From positions 268,468,770 through 268,532,769 of the forward strand of contig JAUPFV010000002.1 of assembly GCA_036936605.1 (NCBI GenBank): a DNA stretch of 64,000 nt. Direction: 5' to 3'. Source of the DNA: Limnanthes douglasii subsp. nivea (Eukaryota > Streptophyta > Magnoliopsida > Brassicales > Limnanthaceae). A program made the position numbers and the translations under genes. The notes beneath the pieces are model-generated. The model worked only from the letters and a program-made list of their open reading frames with translations, made no database searches and was not told the DNA's origin. Position 1 is the first letter of the stretch. Every line of letters starts with the position of its first letter. Positions 13,616-28,016 of this stretch are shown one piece after another.

Positions 13616-14289
13616 ACAATAATTTTAGGTATTACAATTTAGTCCAGTCCGAACTGGTTCGATCCATTCCGAGTTCAATTTTGTTTGGTCCGAACATATA
13701 AAAAATCGGATATAAATATGAAAATTATGATCTGCATACGAAAAGTTCATCCAAATCCCTAAAATATAAATTATTATAAAAATTTAAAAATATGTATAAA
13801 AAATAATAATGATATATAAATTGAATCTTGATTTTACTGTTTTTATCAAAATTTATGAAATCATGTCGAATATTGAAGATAAACAATAAAAAAAAAGGCG
13901 ACGACGCTTTAGACTAATTTTTCATGAATAGCAATTTCTGCATCGGCTAAATTTCAACGAACACCATTTGAATTAGCAGAAAGATCAATAACCACCAACA
14001 CATACAGATTTTACACCCTTGAGCACTACTAGAACAAACCAAAATACAATTCTGGAAACAAGTGGCCAAAAATTGCAAATAACACACAACCTTACTTTTT
14101 GAGATACCAAAAAGTTGCAAGACCTTACAATCCATAAAATTTTATGCAGAAACTTTCTCTTACAACAAAATAAATCATTCATGAAGATGTCAAAATATAA
14201 GACAGTGAAGACTATATATCAGTTGAATTTCAAGCCAAGGATAAAGACAGATTAGAAAAATCAGCCAAGAGTACATTGATCGGTAAATT

Positions 14290-17200
14290 TTTTCAAATAA
14301 AACCATAAATGCCAAAAATCCAGAACTTCTTTAAATCACTAAAAATTTATGGATCATACAGCATTGCAACTTGGGACATCAGACATATAATGATAGAGTT
14401 GGATATGAAAGAAGACTTTAAAAGAATATGGTGCAGAGATGTTTGGAAGATTGGCAATTACACTATGCATCTACTAATTTGGTGCCCAAGTTTCACATCT
14501 AAAAGAGAAACTTCGATATCCCCGGTCTGGAACATTTCCAAACATCACAAAAATATATAGGAAATCTTATAGACGTATGGGTCCCTAAAATGAACCAAGC
14601 CATCTATAATAGTTGTCGGGCATGGACAGAGATCGATCTTTCCAAAAAACTTTAGATAAGATATGGATCGGCTTTGGAAAATCAGATGGATTCTGGCAGA
14701 ATATTGTATATGGACCAAGACCTGAATATCATTCATATTGTTACTATATAGGGTACAATCAAAAGGGCTGCAAAAAATACTCAGACAAGCTAATATGTAA
14801 GAAGAAATTAATCATTCAACACAACAAACAAACAAAGATACTATTGAGAATTCAACTACATGGATACCAAAACAGCCAAATTTCAAATCATTAATCGTCA
14901 AATGAACTTCTCAATAATACAATGAAACCACTAGTAAGATCAGTCCAAAGGCAAGTAGCAAAGATATGAATTCAGTGGATAAAACTGCATATATAAAAAA
15001 CCAGATAAAAGCCAAGAAAACAATGCCATGCAAGTCATACCTTCAATCCCTTTCTGAACCAGTTATACAAGAAGATGATAACATTGATACTGGCATGATG
15101 GTTGTACGAAATAAATATTCATTCTCACCTCATGCCCCCCTCCCCAAAAAAAACAATCACACAAAGCCTTCTTACTTCTTCACATGCCACCAATCAGACA
15201 AACAATAAGTTCAAAACTTATCTGACAATAAAAACCAAAAAAGGAAAATATAAGCAGTAAGAAGCTTAAATCCAGTTAAACAGTGTAACGCAAAGGGTCA
15301 GTCAGACCTCAATCTCACCCTTCATTTATCCAAATGAATATAAAGATATTATGTTGAAATGTTCGAGGGATAGAAAATAAGGCAACAATAAGACAATTTA
15401 AAGATCTTAAATACTCCATTCAAGTTTCAAAACATGTGAATGTTACACCCAGAGTTTAACAACATGTTTGACTCGAAATGGAAAGAACCTGTGAATGGAA
15501 GCCTTATACAAGTTCTATGGCAGAAGTTAAAAAAACTAAGAGTTAAGTTAAAAGCTTGGAACAAATAAACATTTGGAAACATTTTTTGCGCAATTAAACA
15601 AGTGGAATATGAGGTACAATTATATGAAAAATATTGTGAAGAATCAAATACAACTCATAATAAAATCAACTTATCAAAATCCAAGGCTACTCACCTACAA
15701 CTTATGACGAGAGAAGAGATGTTATGGGAACAAAGGTGTAGTGTTAAATGGACAAGAATACATCACATTTTAAAAATTATATGAAAAAAAGAAAGAAGAA
15801 TAAGATAAGTAGAATTCTTGATGGAACTATTTGGATTGATCAGCAAGAAAACTTTTAAAAATTAGCAGTCAAACACTTCTCTAATATTTAATCAAATCAA
15901 CCAACCAAAACAAAAATATATGACCTCACAAATATCATACCAAAAAAATAAAATTCTAAAATAATGCATCTACCCTCTAATGATGAAATGCACAAATCTA
16001 TAAGTGCTCAAAACTCATCAAGTGTTACAGGAGTGGATGGTTTTAACTCCACTTTCTTTCAAAAATGTAGTTCATCCATTAACAAAGATCTATGTGAAGC
16101 AGTTCAAGCATTCTTTAAAAGTATCACAGTTCCCCAAGGTGTTGTCTCGACAGCAATCTGTCTAATCTTAAAAAATGATTATCCAAAAATGTGGAATGAC
16201 TTCAAACTTATAAGCCTATGTTTTGTTTTCAATAGAATATTATCTAGAATCCTAAATGATATGATCTCTCATCTACTTCCTAAGCTAATATCACAAATAA
16301 CAAAGTGGTTTTATTTCAAACAGAAGTATACATGACAATATACTTCTAACTCAAGAGTTAGCTAATGAGCTAAACATAACTCAAGAGTTAGCTAATGAGC
16401 TAAACATATGATCAACATGAGGCAACCTAGTTATCAAACTATACATGGCAAAAGCATTCGATAAGTTATCATTCACATTTATCCTAGAGATCTTAAAAGT
16501 ATTTGGTTTTTCTCAAGAATTCATAAGTCTAGTCATGAGCCTGATTGCATCAGTCTGGTATTTAGTAATCATAAACGGATAATCAAAATGCTACTTTAAA
16601 TCTAATAGAGGAGTCAGGAAGGGGATCCTCTATCCCCCTGGCCTTTTTATTATTTCTGAAGAATTCATAATAAGAAGCCTAAAAGAGTTATACAATGTTA
16701 ATCCAACAATAAGATATAAATCAACAAGCTCAATTCATTTACATTATTTTGTGTATGCTGATGATATGGTAATCTTCTTAAATACAAATTATATAAGAAT
16801 ATCTAAGCTCATCATTTCCCTGCAAGTTTACCATGACTACTTAAGACAGGTAATCAACAAGAAGCAAACAATTTGTATCCCATCAACAAGCATATCATCA
16901 ACCAGGTTATCACTAATAGAACAAATGATTGCATTTAAAGTTATCAATCTCTTAATGAAACATCTCGGTATAAACATTCATCCTATAAACAAATTAATAC
17001 CCTTTAAATATTTGGTCTACAAAATAATAAAGAAAATACATGGCAAACATACTTTTTTACCACCTCTAATGTTTCACAATCCATAAGACAACATTCAAAA
17101 AATAAAGAGAATTTAAAAAAAAATATGGGACTCTAAAGATAATCAGCAGAAAATACATTAGGCAAGTTGGAGATCCCTTTGTAAACCATATGAAGAAAGA

Positions 17201-18730
17201 GGCATAAATCTAAGAAGTCTTGAGGATTCTCGGGTAACTTACTCATACAAATTTTTGTTTAAATCCAGAGAGAATAAGTCTATTTTGGACTCATTACATT
17301 CACTCAGCTTATTGAAAAAACCAACACCTATATGTAAGTCCAAGATATTAAGAAGAGAACAAAAACATGTAGAAGACTAATGTAGGTCAGAACTACACCA
17401 TAAGAGAATATTTACTGAAAGTTGGGAAAATGGGATGTAGAGTTTTGGTTGGACATATGGTGCCATCATCTTCCTTTAATATCTTTGGATACAGACACAC
17501 CCTACAAATGGTATAATGAAGAACGAGTCAATTTTTGTGGACAAATGGATCATGGAACAATGACAAGCTAAATCAAGCAGTTTTACCATCAGACATAGGA
17601 AGAATCAAGAGATTGGCTATTAAAGAAACAGAAGCAAACTCAATTATTTGGACAACCATCCAATAAGGTATACTCTCAACTAAAGACGCGTAGAATCAAG
17701 TAAGAACACATGAAACTAAATCAAAAAAATTTAAATAAATCTAGAATAATATATTTCGAAAGAAATTCTCTTTCTTTATCTGGAGATTATTAGAAAACAG
17801 GGTTTTAGAGGATTCAGTGATACATAATAAATGTCTATATTTGCCCTCTAAGTGTATATTCTGCAATAATTATGAAACTATCAACCCCTACTTTATTCAA
17901 TGTAAATCATCATAGGAAGTCTGGACTTACTTTGGAAGCATATTCAATGTAAGTATTACAAGTTATCTGACACTGCATCATATAACCAGACGTTGGTTAC
18001 GGTCCTCCTCAAAAGACATCCACATTTGACCATAATACCATCAATAATTTGTTGGACTCTCTGGAATCCAAAATACAAAATAAAATTCAATCAGCATAGC
18101 TCTACAGTCTTAGCAATCATCTAATAAATAACATATCAAATACAAAAGGTGTATATATCTAATCTTTTAAAAAAAGATCAGTGGTCTCTTGATATGGACA
18201 CAATATATATTATGGGTTTCTACAATCATCTAAATAATCCATTAAAGATAACTATTACAAAATGGAACAACCATATGGCTCGGAGACTAAAGATGAACAT
18301 AGATGGCTCATGCACACAATATGAAGAATCAAGTGGAGCAACGATCATAAGAAACAATCAAGGAGAACTAATCATAACTATTGGAAGAGTCTATAATAAA
18401 CAAAGTCATTTAATTGCTTAAAGTCGGGCTCCATTAGATGGTTTATATATATGTCACAATATAAATACTGAAATATTGATATATAAACAGACTATAACAT
18501 TAATAGATATGTTAAAGCATTTCAATACCCCATGGTACCTCTCTTATTTAATTTATTGTTGCAAGAAACGAATAGTTCCAGGAATAAAAATCACTCACAT
18601 TTATCGAGAACATAATGTAGCAGCCTATTAGCTAGCTAAATGGACACTTAAATGCAAATTCAAGCAAGATTTACATGCTAACGAGTTACCCAATCAACTC
18701 AAGCAAATCTTTTTATAGATAATATTAAAG
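14290..18730 (+). mobile_element. Decayed LINE (L1-type) with RNase H, copy A
   Basis: Fragments in LINE order on the plus strand. A zinc-knuckle-like remnant of ORF1 lies near 14737-14780 (GYNQKGCKK). The endonuclease start is near 15350 (NVRGIENKAT). Reverse transcriptase is at 15964-16335 (KLISLCFVFNRILSRILN). The polymerase motif YADDMVIF is near 16752-16775. A plant-type RNase H follows at 18270-18700 (MNIDGSC, then THIYREHNVAAYLAKW). Many stops and frameshifts show it is long dead. A 30-bp direct duplication (about 16348-16407) falls inside reverse transcriptase. Outer ends and target duplication were not resolved. Confidence 0.85.
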
Positions 18731-20510
18731 TAGGTACAATCATAGAGCTAACCTAACGTCTTAAACAACATATATCATTCTATGATTCCTTCGCAATTCT
18801 CGATTATACAAAGACTACCAACAATATTTTAGCAGGTAGATATACCTGAAAAAAATATATTATGCATAGCAACATCCAGATAAAACTCGAAGCACTTTGA
18901 GGACATTAAAATCAACACTGGAAGTAAGTTTCAACAGACAAAGTTGAAAATCGGAATTAAGGAAATCAAAATCATAAAAAAAATAAGAAAAACACAAAGA
19001 ACTTGAAAAGAGAACAAAGAAATCTTACCAAGAGAGCACACAAAGACATGAATGAAATATTTGATATGGAAGGTGATGATCTTGATTCGAAAACTCAATC
19101 ATCTTCAAGCTGGCAAAGTAAGAAAGTTTAATCACCAAGCTCAATCGTCTTTCTAAAATTCAAAGAATAAAGGTGAGACACATGCGCTAAAAAAATAATT
19201 TTTGGATGTTCACAAATTGGGCTAGGTCCAAAATTGGTACTAAAATGCTATTAAAGGTGGGGCCTCGTGTAATTCACCTAGTTTTAATAAAAATTATTTT
19301 ATTTATAATAATAATAATATATATAAATACATATATAATATTTGGTTAGGTAATTTAGAAAACAATGGAGATGGCTCTCTATCTCTCCAAGAACCCATTT
19401 CTCGATCCATAATCCATCAACAAACTTAAACCTTAAAACCTCCCACCTCTCAAATTAAACCTCAACTATGGAAATTCATATAGATCAACCTTGTCTCAAG
19501 GTTGAATCTAGCCTAAACGAAGAATAAATCATGTCTAAAAGTACTATAAATCAATAATTGAGGTGAAGAAAACACACATAAGTGAGATTTAAAGAACAAC
19601 AAGCTCATGTAATCGAAGAACAAAAGATCGATTTCCAACCTCTCACTAACTCAAAGAATAAAAACAACCAAAATGGAGTATATTAATCCTCAAAAGTCAG
19701 AATAAACCCAGTATTTAAAGGCTCGTCTTCAAATCATATTCAACAATTAACGGGTTTAAACACCAAGATGGCAAGATCATATGCTAATGTTGTTGGCCAC
19801 GAGAAGAATGATATCTACGTTGAAAAGTTGTATACGAGAGCAAGGACAACCATAAAGAAGTGATCTTTCCAGAAGCAGATGAGTATTCTTTACTTTCTGC
19901 ATCAATAAAATACTTATCGTTAAATTTTCTCAGGGTAGACAAAAAAAATTGATGTAATAAAACTTTCCTCAACTCTTTTAGATTTTCTAGACCTTTTAGT
20001 TTAGAAAAATATGATTATAAGACATGTGTAGTTGATTTAGAAAACATAGAAGATCTAAAAAACTATAGAAGATATATATATATATATAGTATAGGCCAAT
20101 TGTTTTTTCAAATTAAAAAATGCACACCGAAATTTAATCCAAAATTAGAGTTCCCTCACACTTCAATTTGGGTAACATTTCCAAAACTAGCTACGTATTT
20201 TTACAATTTTGATCCAATCAAATAGATTCTTAAGGCCCTTAGGATTTCCTTAAAAATTTGGCTCCCACACAACAATCGAGCAAGCTTTAACTCGTGTAAA
20301 GTTTGATTCATTGTTGATGTATATACTCATCTTCCTTAAAAACTATGGATTATTTTTTGGGAACATGATGGTTTCTTGCAGGATATCATCTATCGTGATA
20401 TTTATACCTGTTGTACAAAATGCAATCACCTTAAGCACAAAGAAAAATTTAGAAATAAAGAAAACAATGATTGATCCAATCTGATAAAAATAGATAAACA
20501 AAAACAAAAT
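18731..20510. other. Unassigned AT-rich sequence between two LINEs
   Basis: Nothing supportable was found. It has purine-rich stretches, a TATA run near 20070-20090 and only short chance ORFs. It may be unrecognised repeat sequence. Confidence 0.4.
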
Positions 20511-20748
20511 GTGATAACAACTCAAAATGAAAATAATCCACATCCTCCAAGGGACATGTGGGTTAAAAAGATAAAGTCTATCATTGTTAACAATAGACAC
20601 GAACAAAAAGCATATAATAATTTAGATTTAAATGAATTAAGAAACTCAACAAGGAATAGCCCTCATTTTAAACATTCAAATAACAACCTGTTATCTAAAT
20701 CCTCCTTACCAAAAACCACTCACTTTACAAGTAACATGGAAAATTTAT

Positions 20749-21012
20749 GCCCCCAAGGGGGGTAGCCGAGTTGGTTGAGTATGGCATTCTTATGACCAAA
20801 TGGTCATGAGTTCGAGTCCATCTACATACGCTTTCTCGGCTGAGCCTGTCACCTTGTGTGGTTTACCTTCTGGCGTTGGTTTGCAGGCTATCGCGTCAGA
20901 CTAAGGGTTTACCCTGTGCGCACTCATTGCACTCTATCGCGTCAGACTAAGGGTTTACCCTGTGCGCACTCATTGCACTCTGAGTAGCGGCTGCGGGTTC
21001 CCTCCAAAAAAA
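20749..21012 (+). mobile_element. tRNA-derived SINE with internal duplication
   Basis: A 264-bp element ending in an A run. It is flanked by a perfect 16-bp target duplication AACATGGAAAATTTAT at 20733-20748 and 21013-21028. The head has an RNA polymerase III A box (TAGCCGAGTTGG, 20763-20774) and B box (GTTCGAGTCC, 20810-20819) about 36 bp apart, as in tRNA genes. The rest is not tRNA-like. It resembles the plant Au SINE type, but that name is uncertain. It sits inside the ORF1 region of LINE copy B. Confidence 0.88.
20889..20980 (+). repeat. 46-bp perfect tandem duplication in the SINE body
   Basis: Two identical 46-bp units (20889-20934, 20935-20980), each beginning TATCGCGTCAGACTAAGGG. 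They are in the 3' half of the SINE. Confidence 0.95.
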
Positions 21013-24000
21013 AACATGGAAAATTTATAGTACACCATTAACATTAATTCTGAATAGAACAAGTTAATATTGATTTTAACACAAGAAGTATCTACTAAAG
21101 TCAATAACAAAGAAATAATTAATTCTCTTACATAATTGAATTAAGTAACAACGTCTTATTATCTAATGAGTTAAACTCAATTGGAAATGATATAGAATCT
21201 CATAAAACATTAATATTAAGAAGTTTTCCTTTAACTTCATATTGTGATAAGAAATTTTTCATGAAAACAACCAACAAAAACATTACAAAAAGATGGAAAA
21301 AGGTTAAGTAAAAAAACAATTTAAGGTCCAGTGACCTCAATGACTACAAACTTCAAAGGATCTTCAAGATCCATAAACTTGCTGTTTAAATAACTATAAC
21401 AATTTTAAGCTCAAATGTCTGTGGTGTGGGCAATAAAGGAACATTAAAATTATAAAAATCATTAATTAAAACTTAAAAAATTGATTTCATTTCTCTTCAA
21501 GAGCCAATGATCTCAATTGGAAAAATGAACAAAATATCTAAACATATTGGTCTTAACAATGGTTGAGCTTGTATAAATAAAAAATATATGAATCTTTTGG
21601 AAATATTAATTTCAAGTTTCAATCCCAAATAAAATGACTAATTTCTCCATATGATGGTGAAATAAACATTTTTAAACAAAAAGCTTATAGTCACCATTAT
21701 ATATGATAAATGCTCTAGGCATCAGAGACTATCTAACAATCTCATAGAACTCTCAACAACTAACCAAAAATGTTTACTTAATGATGACTTCAATGAAATA
21801 ATTAAATTCATATCAAAAACTTGCTTGCTCTACCCTCAACTTCAGAGGTATGAATGATTTCAACAGTATAATTCCGGATTGCCAACTTAAAGATCAATGA
21901 TGATTGGCTCAGAATACACATGGTCAAACAATAACAAATGGAAAAGACTTGACGGAACTTTACACAATTCAGCTTGGAGTGTCTATTTCAATATCACAAA
22001 GCAAACATCTAGCCATAACTGGCTCAGATCATTCACCCATAACAAACCAATCCCTTCATTTAAATTCCAAAATATGTGGATCACTCATAATGATTTCCTC
22101 AAAATTATTGAACATAGTTGGAAAGAATATCTCAGTGGTGATTCATTTACTGTCTTATGGTCAAAATTAAAAAGATTAAAGCAAAAATTAAAACTTGACA
22201 AAACTAGCTCTGGAAATATCTTTGATAGTATTGCCCAAGCTGCAGAAAATGTAAGGTATGTTGAATCTTGTTTTGAGAACACTCAAAGCATAAGTAATAA
22301 AATTATTCTTTCTAAGACCAAATCTATCCATTTGAACATCTTAGCAAGAGAATAAACATTCTGACAACATAAAAGTACCTCAAATTGGTATAAAATAAGA
22401 GACATAAACAGAAAAACCTTTCAAAATTATGTTAAATATAATAAGATACAAAAACAAGATTAATGGAATTCAAATTGATAATAAATGGATTTCCAAATCT
22501 ACAGTTGATCATTTCAAATCATTGATGCCAAACCAAACATCTCATGAATATCATGAAATCTCCTATGATATAATCCATGAAATTATTATTGATCAAAATA
22601 ATCATGTCTTATTGGCAATTCCATTAACTGGAGATACCTTATGATCTATCAAATCTCTCAACCTCAACAGTATTGCATGGGATGATGGATTAAATCCTAA
22701 ATTTTTATCAAACCTGTTAGCACGTCGTTAATGCAGATTTGTGTAATGTTATTCAAGCTTACTTCAATGTGATTTTTACCCCTTAAGGAATATATTCTAC
22801 TTTATATGCCTTACACCAAAGAACGATTCTCCCAAAATTTAACAAAACTATAGACTTATAAGTTTGTGTACAATATTTAATAGAATACTGTCCAAAATTC
22901 TTAATAATAGACTTGCTAAAATCCTGCCAAAAATCATATCTGAAAATCAAGTGGGCTTTTTTGAAAATAAAAGCATTCATGAGAATACATTAATCACGCA
23001 AGAATTGGCACATGATATAAACAAGAAAATAAGGGGTTGTAATATAATTTTAAATTGTACATCGCAAAAGTATTTGACAAAATAAAATTCCATTTCATCT
23101 TTAACATAACGATAGATTTTGGTTCCAGTAACCAAGACATTAATCTAATTAAGAAATGAATATAATCGGTTAATTACTCAATTTAAATAAATGATCAATC
23201 TGTAGGTTGCTTCAAATCTAGAAATGGTGGTGATCTTATATCACCCAGCCTTATTATCATTACTAAATAATATTTCTTAATGGAAGAAAAAAATCGTTTT
23301 CAAAAAAATATTGCAATGAAATATAACTCAAGAATTCAAATGGATATCCCATGTCTAGCATTTGCTAATGACATGATAATATTCATAAATGGTTATATCA
23401 ATAGTGTCGAGAAACTTTGTAAGTTTATTGATCATTGTCACTATATGTCTGGTCAATCAATAAACAATAAAAAACAAACTTTCTCACCTCAAATCAAATG
23501 AGTAACCAAAATATATTTATTATTGCAAGTGTTACTAGCTTTAAATACTCCCACTTTCCATTCAAATATTTTGATATATTAATTCACCTAAGAAACAAAA
23601 CATGTTTCTTTAATGATCTTGTTACCCAGATCTAAAAAAAATTCCAAGATTGGATAATAAAGTCTTATCATTTGGAGGTAGACTACTTCTGATACAATCA
23701 GTTATACTCTTTTTTCCAATTCACTATGCACAAAGCTGTCTAATTCTTAAATAAATTACAAATATAATAAATATTATATTCAATAAGTTTTTTTTGGGTT
23801 CCAAATACACTAACAAATCCATCATTTGGTGTAAATGGACTAATCTTTCTAAACCTTTTGAATAAGAAGATCTTAATATGAGAAAAATCAAAGATATTCA
23901 AATATACTTCTCATGTAAATTGTCACTCAACTTCATAAACAATAAATCTCTTTGAGACAGACTAATGCATTCAACTTATTTTCATTATTCTCGTCCTCTA

Positions 24001-25490
24001 TAGTCTCAATATAAACCTAAAGATTAAAAACGTGGAAAATTTAATCAACATAAAAGAATTAGGTGAAAATACATTTATTGGAAATTTGGAAAGGGTAATA
24101 TAAAATTTTGGATGGACAAATGGTGCCATTCTTATATTTTGATATTTGTGGCTTAAAATTAAAATAATTTGTGGTATAATCAAGATAAATTCATTGATTA
24201 TAGGATCAATCACTCCTGGAACCTTGATAAACTCAAAGACCAAGTTCTTCCTTCTGACATTAAAATAATATCTAAATTCAACATCAACCAAAATAATGAT
24301 GACTTAATCATTTGGAATGCTTCATCTAATTGATATTTTTGTATTAAAATAGACATGGGATATTATAAGGGAGAATAACAACCATTCAATGACATATAAA
24401 AAACTTTGGAACAATGTCACTCTAAAGAAATGCTCATTTCATTCTTGGAAAGTCTTGAAAGGCTCTATCTCTATTGATAATGTAATTCAAAAGAAAATTT
24501 CCAGTTTAGCATCAAAGAGTCAACACTGCTACAACTTTAAATCTATTTCTCTTTTATTTGTCTATTGTAATCAGACCTAGAAGTATGGAAATATTTCGCA
24601 GCTCTTTTGGGATCTTAATTTTAAAACATATGTCTATTACTAATATTATAAATTGTTGGTTCTCATCTAAAAATACACTCGCTCATACTAGAACTATTCT
24701 TTCTCCCACTATATTATGGTGGATATGGCCAACCATGAATAATCTAAAAATAAATAATAAGTTTTCTTCTTAAGAATCTATTATAGATAAAATACTATAT
24801 ATATATTGTCTAAGTTAGATTGCTCTTGTTTGTTAAAACACAAGTTATGATCTGGTGATAGGAATATTTTTCATGTTCTAGAGTGTTATCATTATATAGT
24901 TAGACATACGATACATTCTTTTGTAAAATGGACAATCCATTTGAGCAATAGATTAAAGTTAAATTGTGATGATGCTTGTCTGATTAATGAAGACTCCAGT
25001 GGTGGCATAATTATCAGAAACAATAATGGTGAATTAATTGAATCAATAGGAATATTATATGGGAAATAAACACCTTTAATTGATGAAGCTAAAGAAATGT
25101 TATATGTCCTATTGTTGTGTAAATAAAAATGTTACTATCTTGTTAACATTGAAAATCATTCTTTAGTTTTATTTAAAAAATAATTGTTATGGCAAAACCC
25201 CCTGGTTTCTCAAGTCTTTAATAAAATACTATAGAAATCTGATAGAATCAACAATGGTTATTACTCATATATATCGTGAGCAAAACTATGATGCCAATTT
25301 GGGTTGCAAAACACACCCTTAATCAACAAGTAAAATGTGATCAATCATTACCTCACACTCCAACTATTCTAAAAGCTATATTGTTGCTTGAAAGCCTTAA
25401 TTTAAGCTATCTAAAACTAGATAATTTAATAACTATATATGTAATCTTGTGTTTATACTTGGATCTCACTTTTATCTAACGAACTTATAC

Positions 25491-26279
25491 TTGACTATCA
25501 GTTTTATTGCATGCACAGCTAAAGAAATGGTGAAAGTTGATGGATTTGGAAGAAGTAGAAGACATCTGAATGTTAATGAATATAGAAGTCAGTTTCTTGG
25601 GAATCAATAAAGTCATCTCCTGATCAAGTTCAATATGTAGTTAACTGTAACCAATTGTATCAACCAAATACATCTACAACTTTGGACCTATCCTTAGGGT
25701 TTTATTACAAAGGATAATTTTATTAACCCTATGTATCTTCATACAAAACCTCAATAATGAGAGTATTGAGTCTAAAATTAGTCAAATTCTTGATACACTT
25801 CTCAAATGGCGTTGTATCTAAATGATCACGTACTTACTTTTGATGTACGAGACTTCACAATATCAAGCAGGTATAATGAGCATATAATTGTATGATAGTT
25901 CTCTCCTACAACACAAATTTAAAATATGTGATGTGAAATGGTATTTCTTTCATATAACATAAAATTAGCAAGTTTACTATTATCTTGATTGTCCATCTTG
26001 TTTCAGATACGTGTTTTTTGTAACTCATAAATAACCATTGTATCCGAGTTGGAAAAAAGCCTTTTCTTGCAATTTTTCAACTGTCCAACTTAGGAGTTGG
26101 AGGACTTTATATCTTATATTTGAACAAGAGATGATCTCATGGACATATCAAGATCGGTGTTATCTATCGGTTTTGATTGTGTGAAAGTACTAGGTTATTA
26201 TCTCCTCAAGCTCTTTTTCTTGACTCGTCTGGTATGCGATCCATCGACCTCATCCATAATATTTCCTGAAACAAATAAA
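25491..26279. other. Unassigned sequence between LINE B and a tandem repeat
   Basis: No gene or element with definable ends was found. Confidence 0.4.
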
Positions 26280-27479
26280 AAAATTAAGGTTTCACATATA
26301 AAATTCCTCAATATATTGGCATCACATCTATATACAATATTTTGTATTAATAGTTAATTAGATTTTGCAAATAATATGACATCTTTTCATATATTTTGCC
26401 TGAAGTTTGAAAATGATAAGAACATACATCTGAAGTCAAGATTTCACGATACCAAAACAACATGCATGTCCTATTGAAAGAAATAGATTTGTACTTGGAA
26501 TGATATAAATAAATTTATCATTACATTTGCGACGTAGTTAGTTTTATTTGTCAACAAAGTGGCAAAATAAGTAATGAATATTTTACATATAACATTCCTT
26601 ATATGTTGGTATCACAAATATTACGAAGTTTTGCATATAATTTATTTAATGTTTCACATTTATAACTAGTTGCATTTCACAAGTCATAGCATAATTTTTT
26701 TATGCATGGTCTAAGTTGGAAAATAATAAGAACAAGCATCTAAAATAATTTGTTTGCATAACTCTTGGTACCGCGATACCAAAATAACATATGGGTCCTA
26801 ATAAAACTAGGATATATGTGGTTGGAATGGTAGAAAATAATTTGTCATTACATTGGCGATGTAGTTAGTTTTATTCGTCCACAATGTGGCAAAATAATTA
26901 AGGAAAGTTTCACATATAGCATTTCTCAATATTCTTGAATCATAAATACTGTCGAGTTTGTGTATAATTTATACATGGTTTCATATTTATAATACCTTAG
27001 ATTGCGCAAATAATATGATATGTTTTTGTATTCCTAGCCTAGGTTTGAAAATAATAATAACAAACATATGAAGTTAATATTCCACATAAATATTGCCACC
27101 ATGACACTAAAACAACATGTGGATCCTAACAAAACTAGTAGATTTGTGGTTGGAGTGGTAGAAAATGATTAATCATTACATTTGCGACTTAGTAAGTTTT
27201 ATTCATCAATGATGTAGCGAAATTAATAAGGAAGGTTCTACATATAACACTCTTCAATATTTTTTCATCAAATATACTACAAGTTTCCACAAATAATTTT
27301 ATACATGGGTTTCATCTGTAATATATTAGATTTCACAAATAATATGGTACATTTTTGTATTAATGGCTTATGTTTGAAAACGAGAAGAACAAACATTTGA
27401 AGTTAATATTTTACGTAAATCTTGCTACCATGCCACTAAAACAACATATGAGTTATAAAAAACTAGGAAATTAGTGGTT
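26280..27479. repeat. ~327-bp tandem repeat (left block)
   Basis: Diverged tandem units can be anchored on CATTACATTTGCGACGTAG-like words near 26520, 26847 and 27175, a spacing of about 327 bp. A partial unit begins near 26280. Shared words include AATTTATACATGGTTTCA, ACCAAAACAACATG and CACAAATAATATG. The fourth unit is cut at 27479 by the Gypsy insertion and resumes at 33262. It has no coding capacity. Confidence 0.8.
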
Positions 27480-27484
27480 AAAAT

Positions 27485-27971
27485 TGGTGAGGATAAAAGT
27501 AGCCTGAGGGTAGGCTGGTAATTTCAAGTGGAGTTTTAGGGCGGCGTGAGGGTGTTTCACGGTGGTGTGTGTGTGTGTGTGTTTAAAGGTGTTTCAAAGT
27601 GTTTTTAATGTGGAGAGAGAATTGAGCAGCTTGGCAGCAGTAAATTTTTCTTACCCATAGTTAATGCTGGTGGTTGGGTATTTATAGTATGTAATTTGGG
27701 CCCTTATGGGCTTTCGGGTCAAGTTTAATGGACCCGGGTCATGTTTAAAGACCCATGAGTTTTAAGTAGATGAGCAGGTAGCTTAGTCAGATAATGTTTA
27801 GGTTTTTTAGTACTTTAGTCATAGTTCGAACTGCCTTAGACTTGCAGTGTTCGGAGTCATCTGTCCGATTCAAAAGTCCTGTCCGAATTAAGCTCTTGGA
27901 GTCTGTCCGGTTTACGGAGAGTTTTACCTTGGGATGCCCTTCCGGGGAGCACTCCGAATTCGGACTCATCA
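27485..27971 (-). repeat. 3' LTR of the Gypsy element
   Basis: 487 bp, bounded by TG and CA and read TGATGAGTCC...CTCACCA on the minus strand. It contains a (GT)n run longer by 6 bp than in the other LTR. Confidence 0.95.
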
Positions 27972-27985
27972 GGAGCCCCTTTTTT
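27972..27985 (-). promoter_or_regulatory. Polypurine tract of the Gypsy element
   Basis: On the minus strand AAAAAAGGGGCTCC abuts the 3' LTR, the expected position of the plus-strand DNA priming site. Confidence 0.75.
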
Positions 27986-28016
27986 AGGTATTTGAACAAG
28001 TATCCTTGTCAAAGAA

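Larger units (their letters stand above)
20511..25490 (+). mobile_element. Decayed LINE (L1-type) with RNase H, copy B
   Basis: Same domain order as copy A. An ORF1-like piece lies at 20511-20765, interrupted by the SINE. Endonuclease traces are near 21410-21540 (SSNVCGVGNKGTLKL, then SLQEPMIS). Reverse transcriptase is at 22864-23085 (ENQVGFFENKSIHENTLITQ). The polymerase motif is changed to FANDMIIF near 23361, with N for the first catalytic D. RNase H is near 24950-25330 (GGIIIRNNNGEL). Frameshifts and stops are throughout. 3' end and target duplication were not resolved. Confidence 0.8.

Noticed and set aside
20763..20820. Possible tRNA gene (A and B boxes)
   Set aside because: No cloverleaf beyond the head, followed by non-tRNA sequence, A tail and target duplication, so a SINE.
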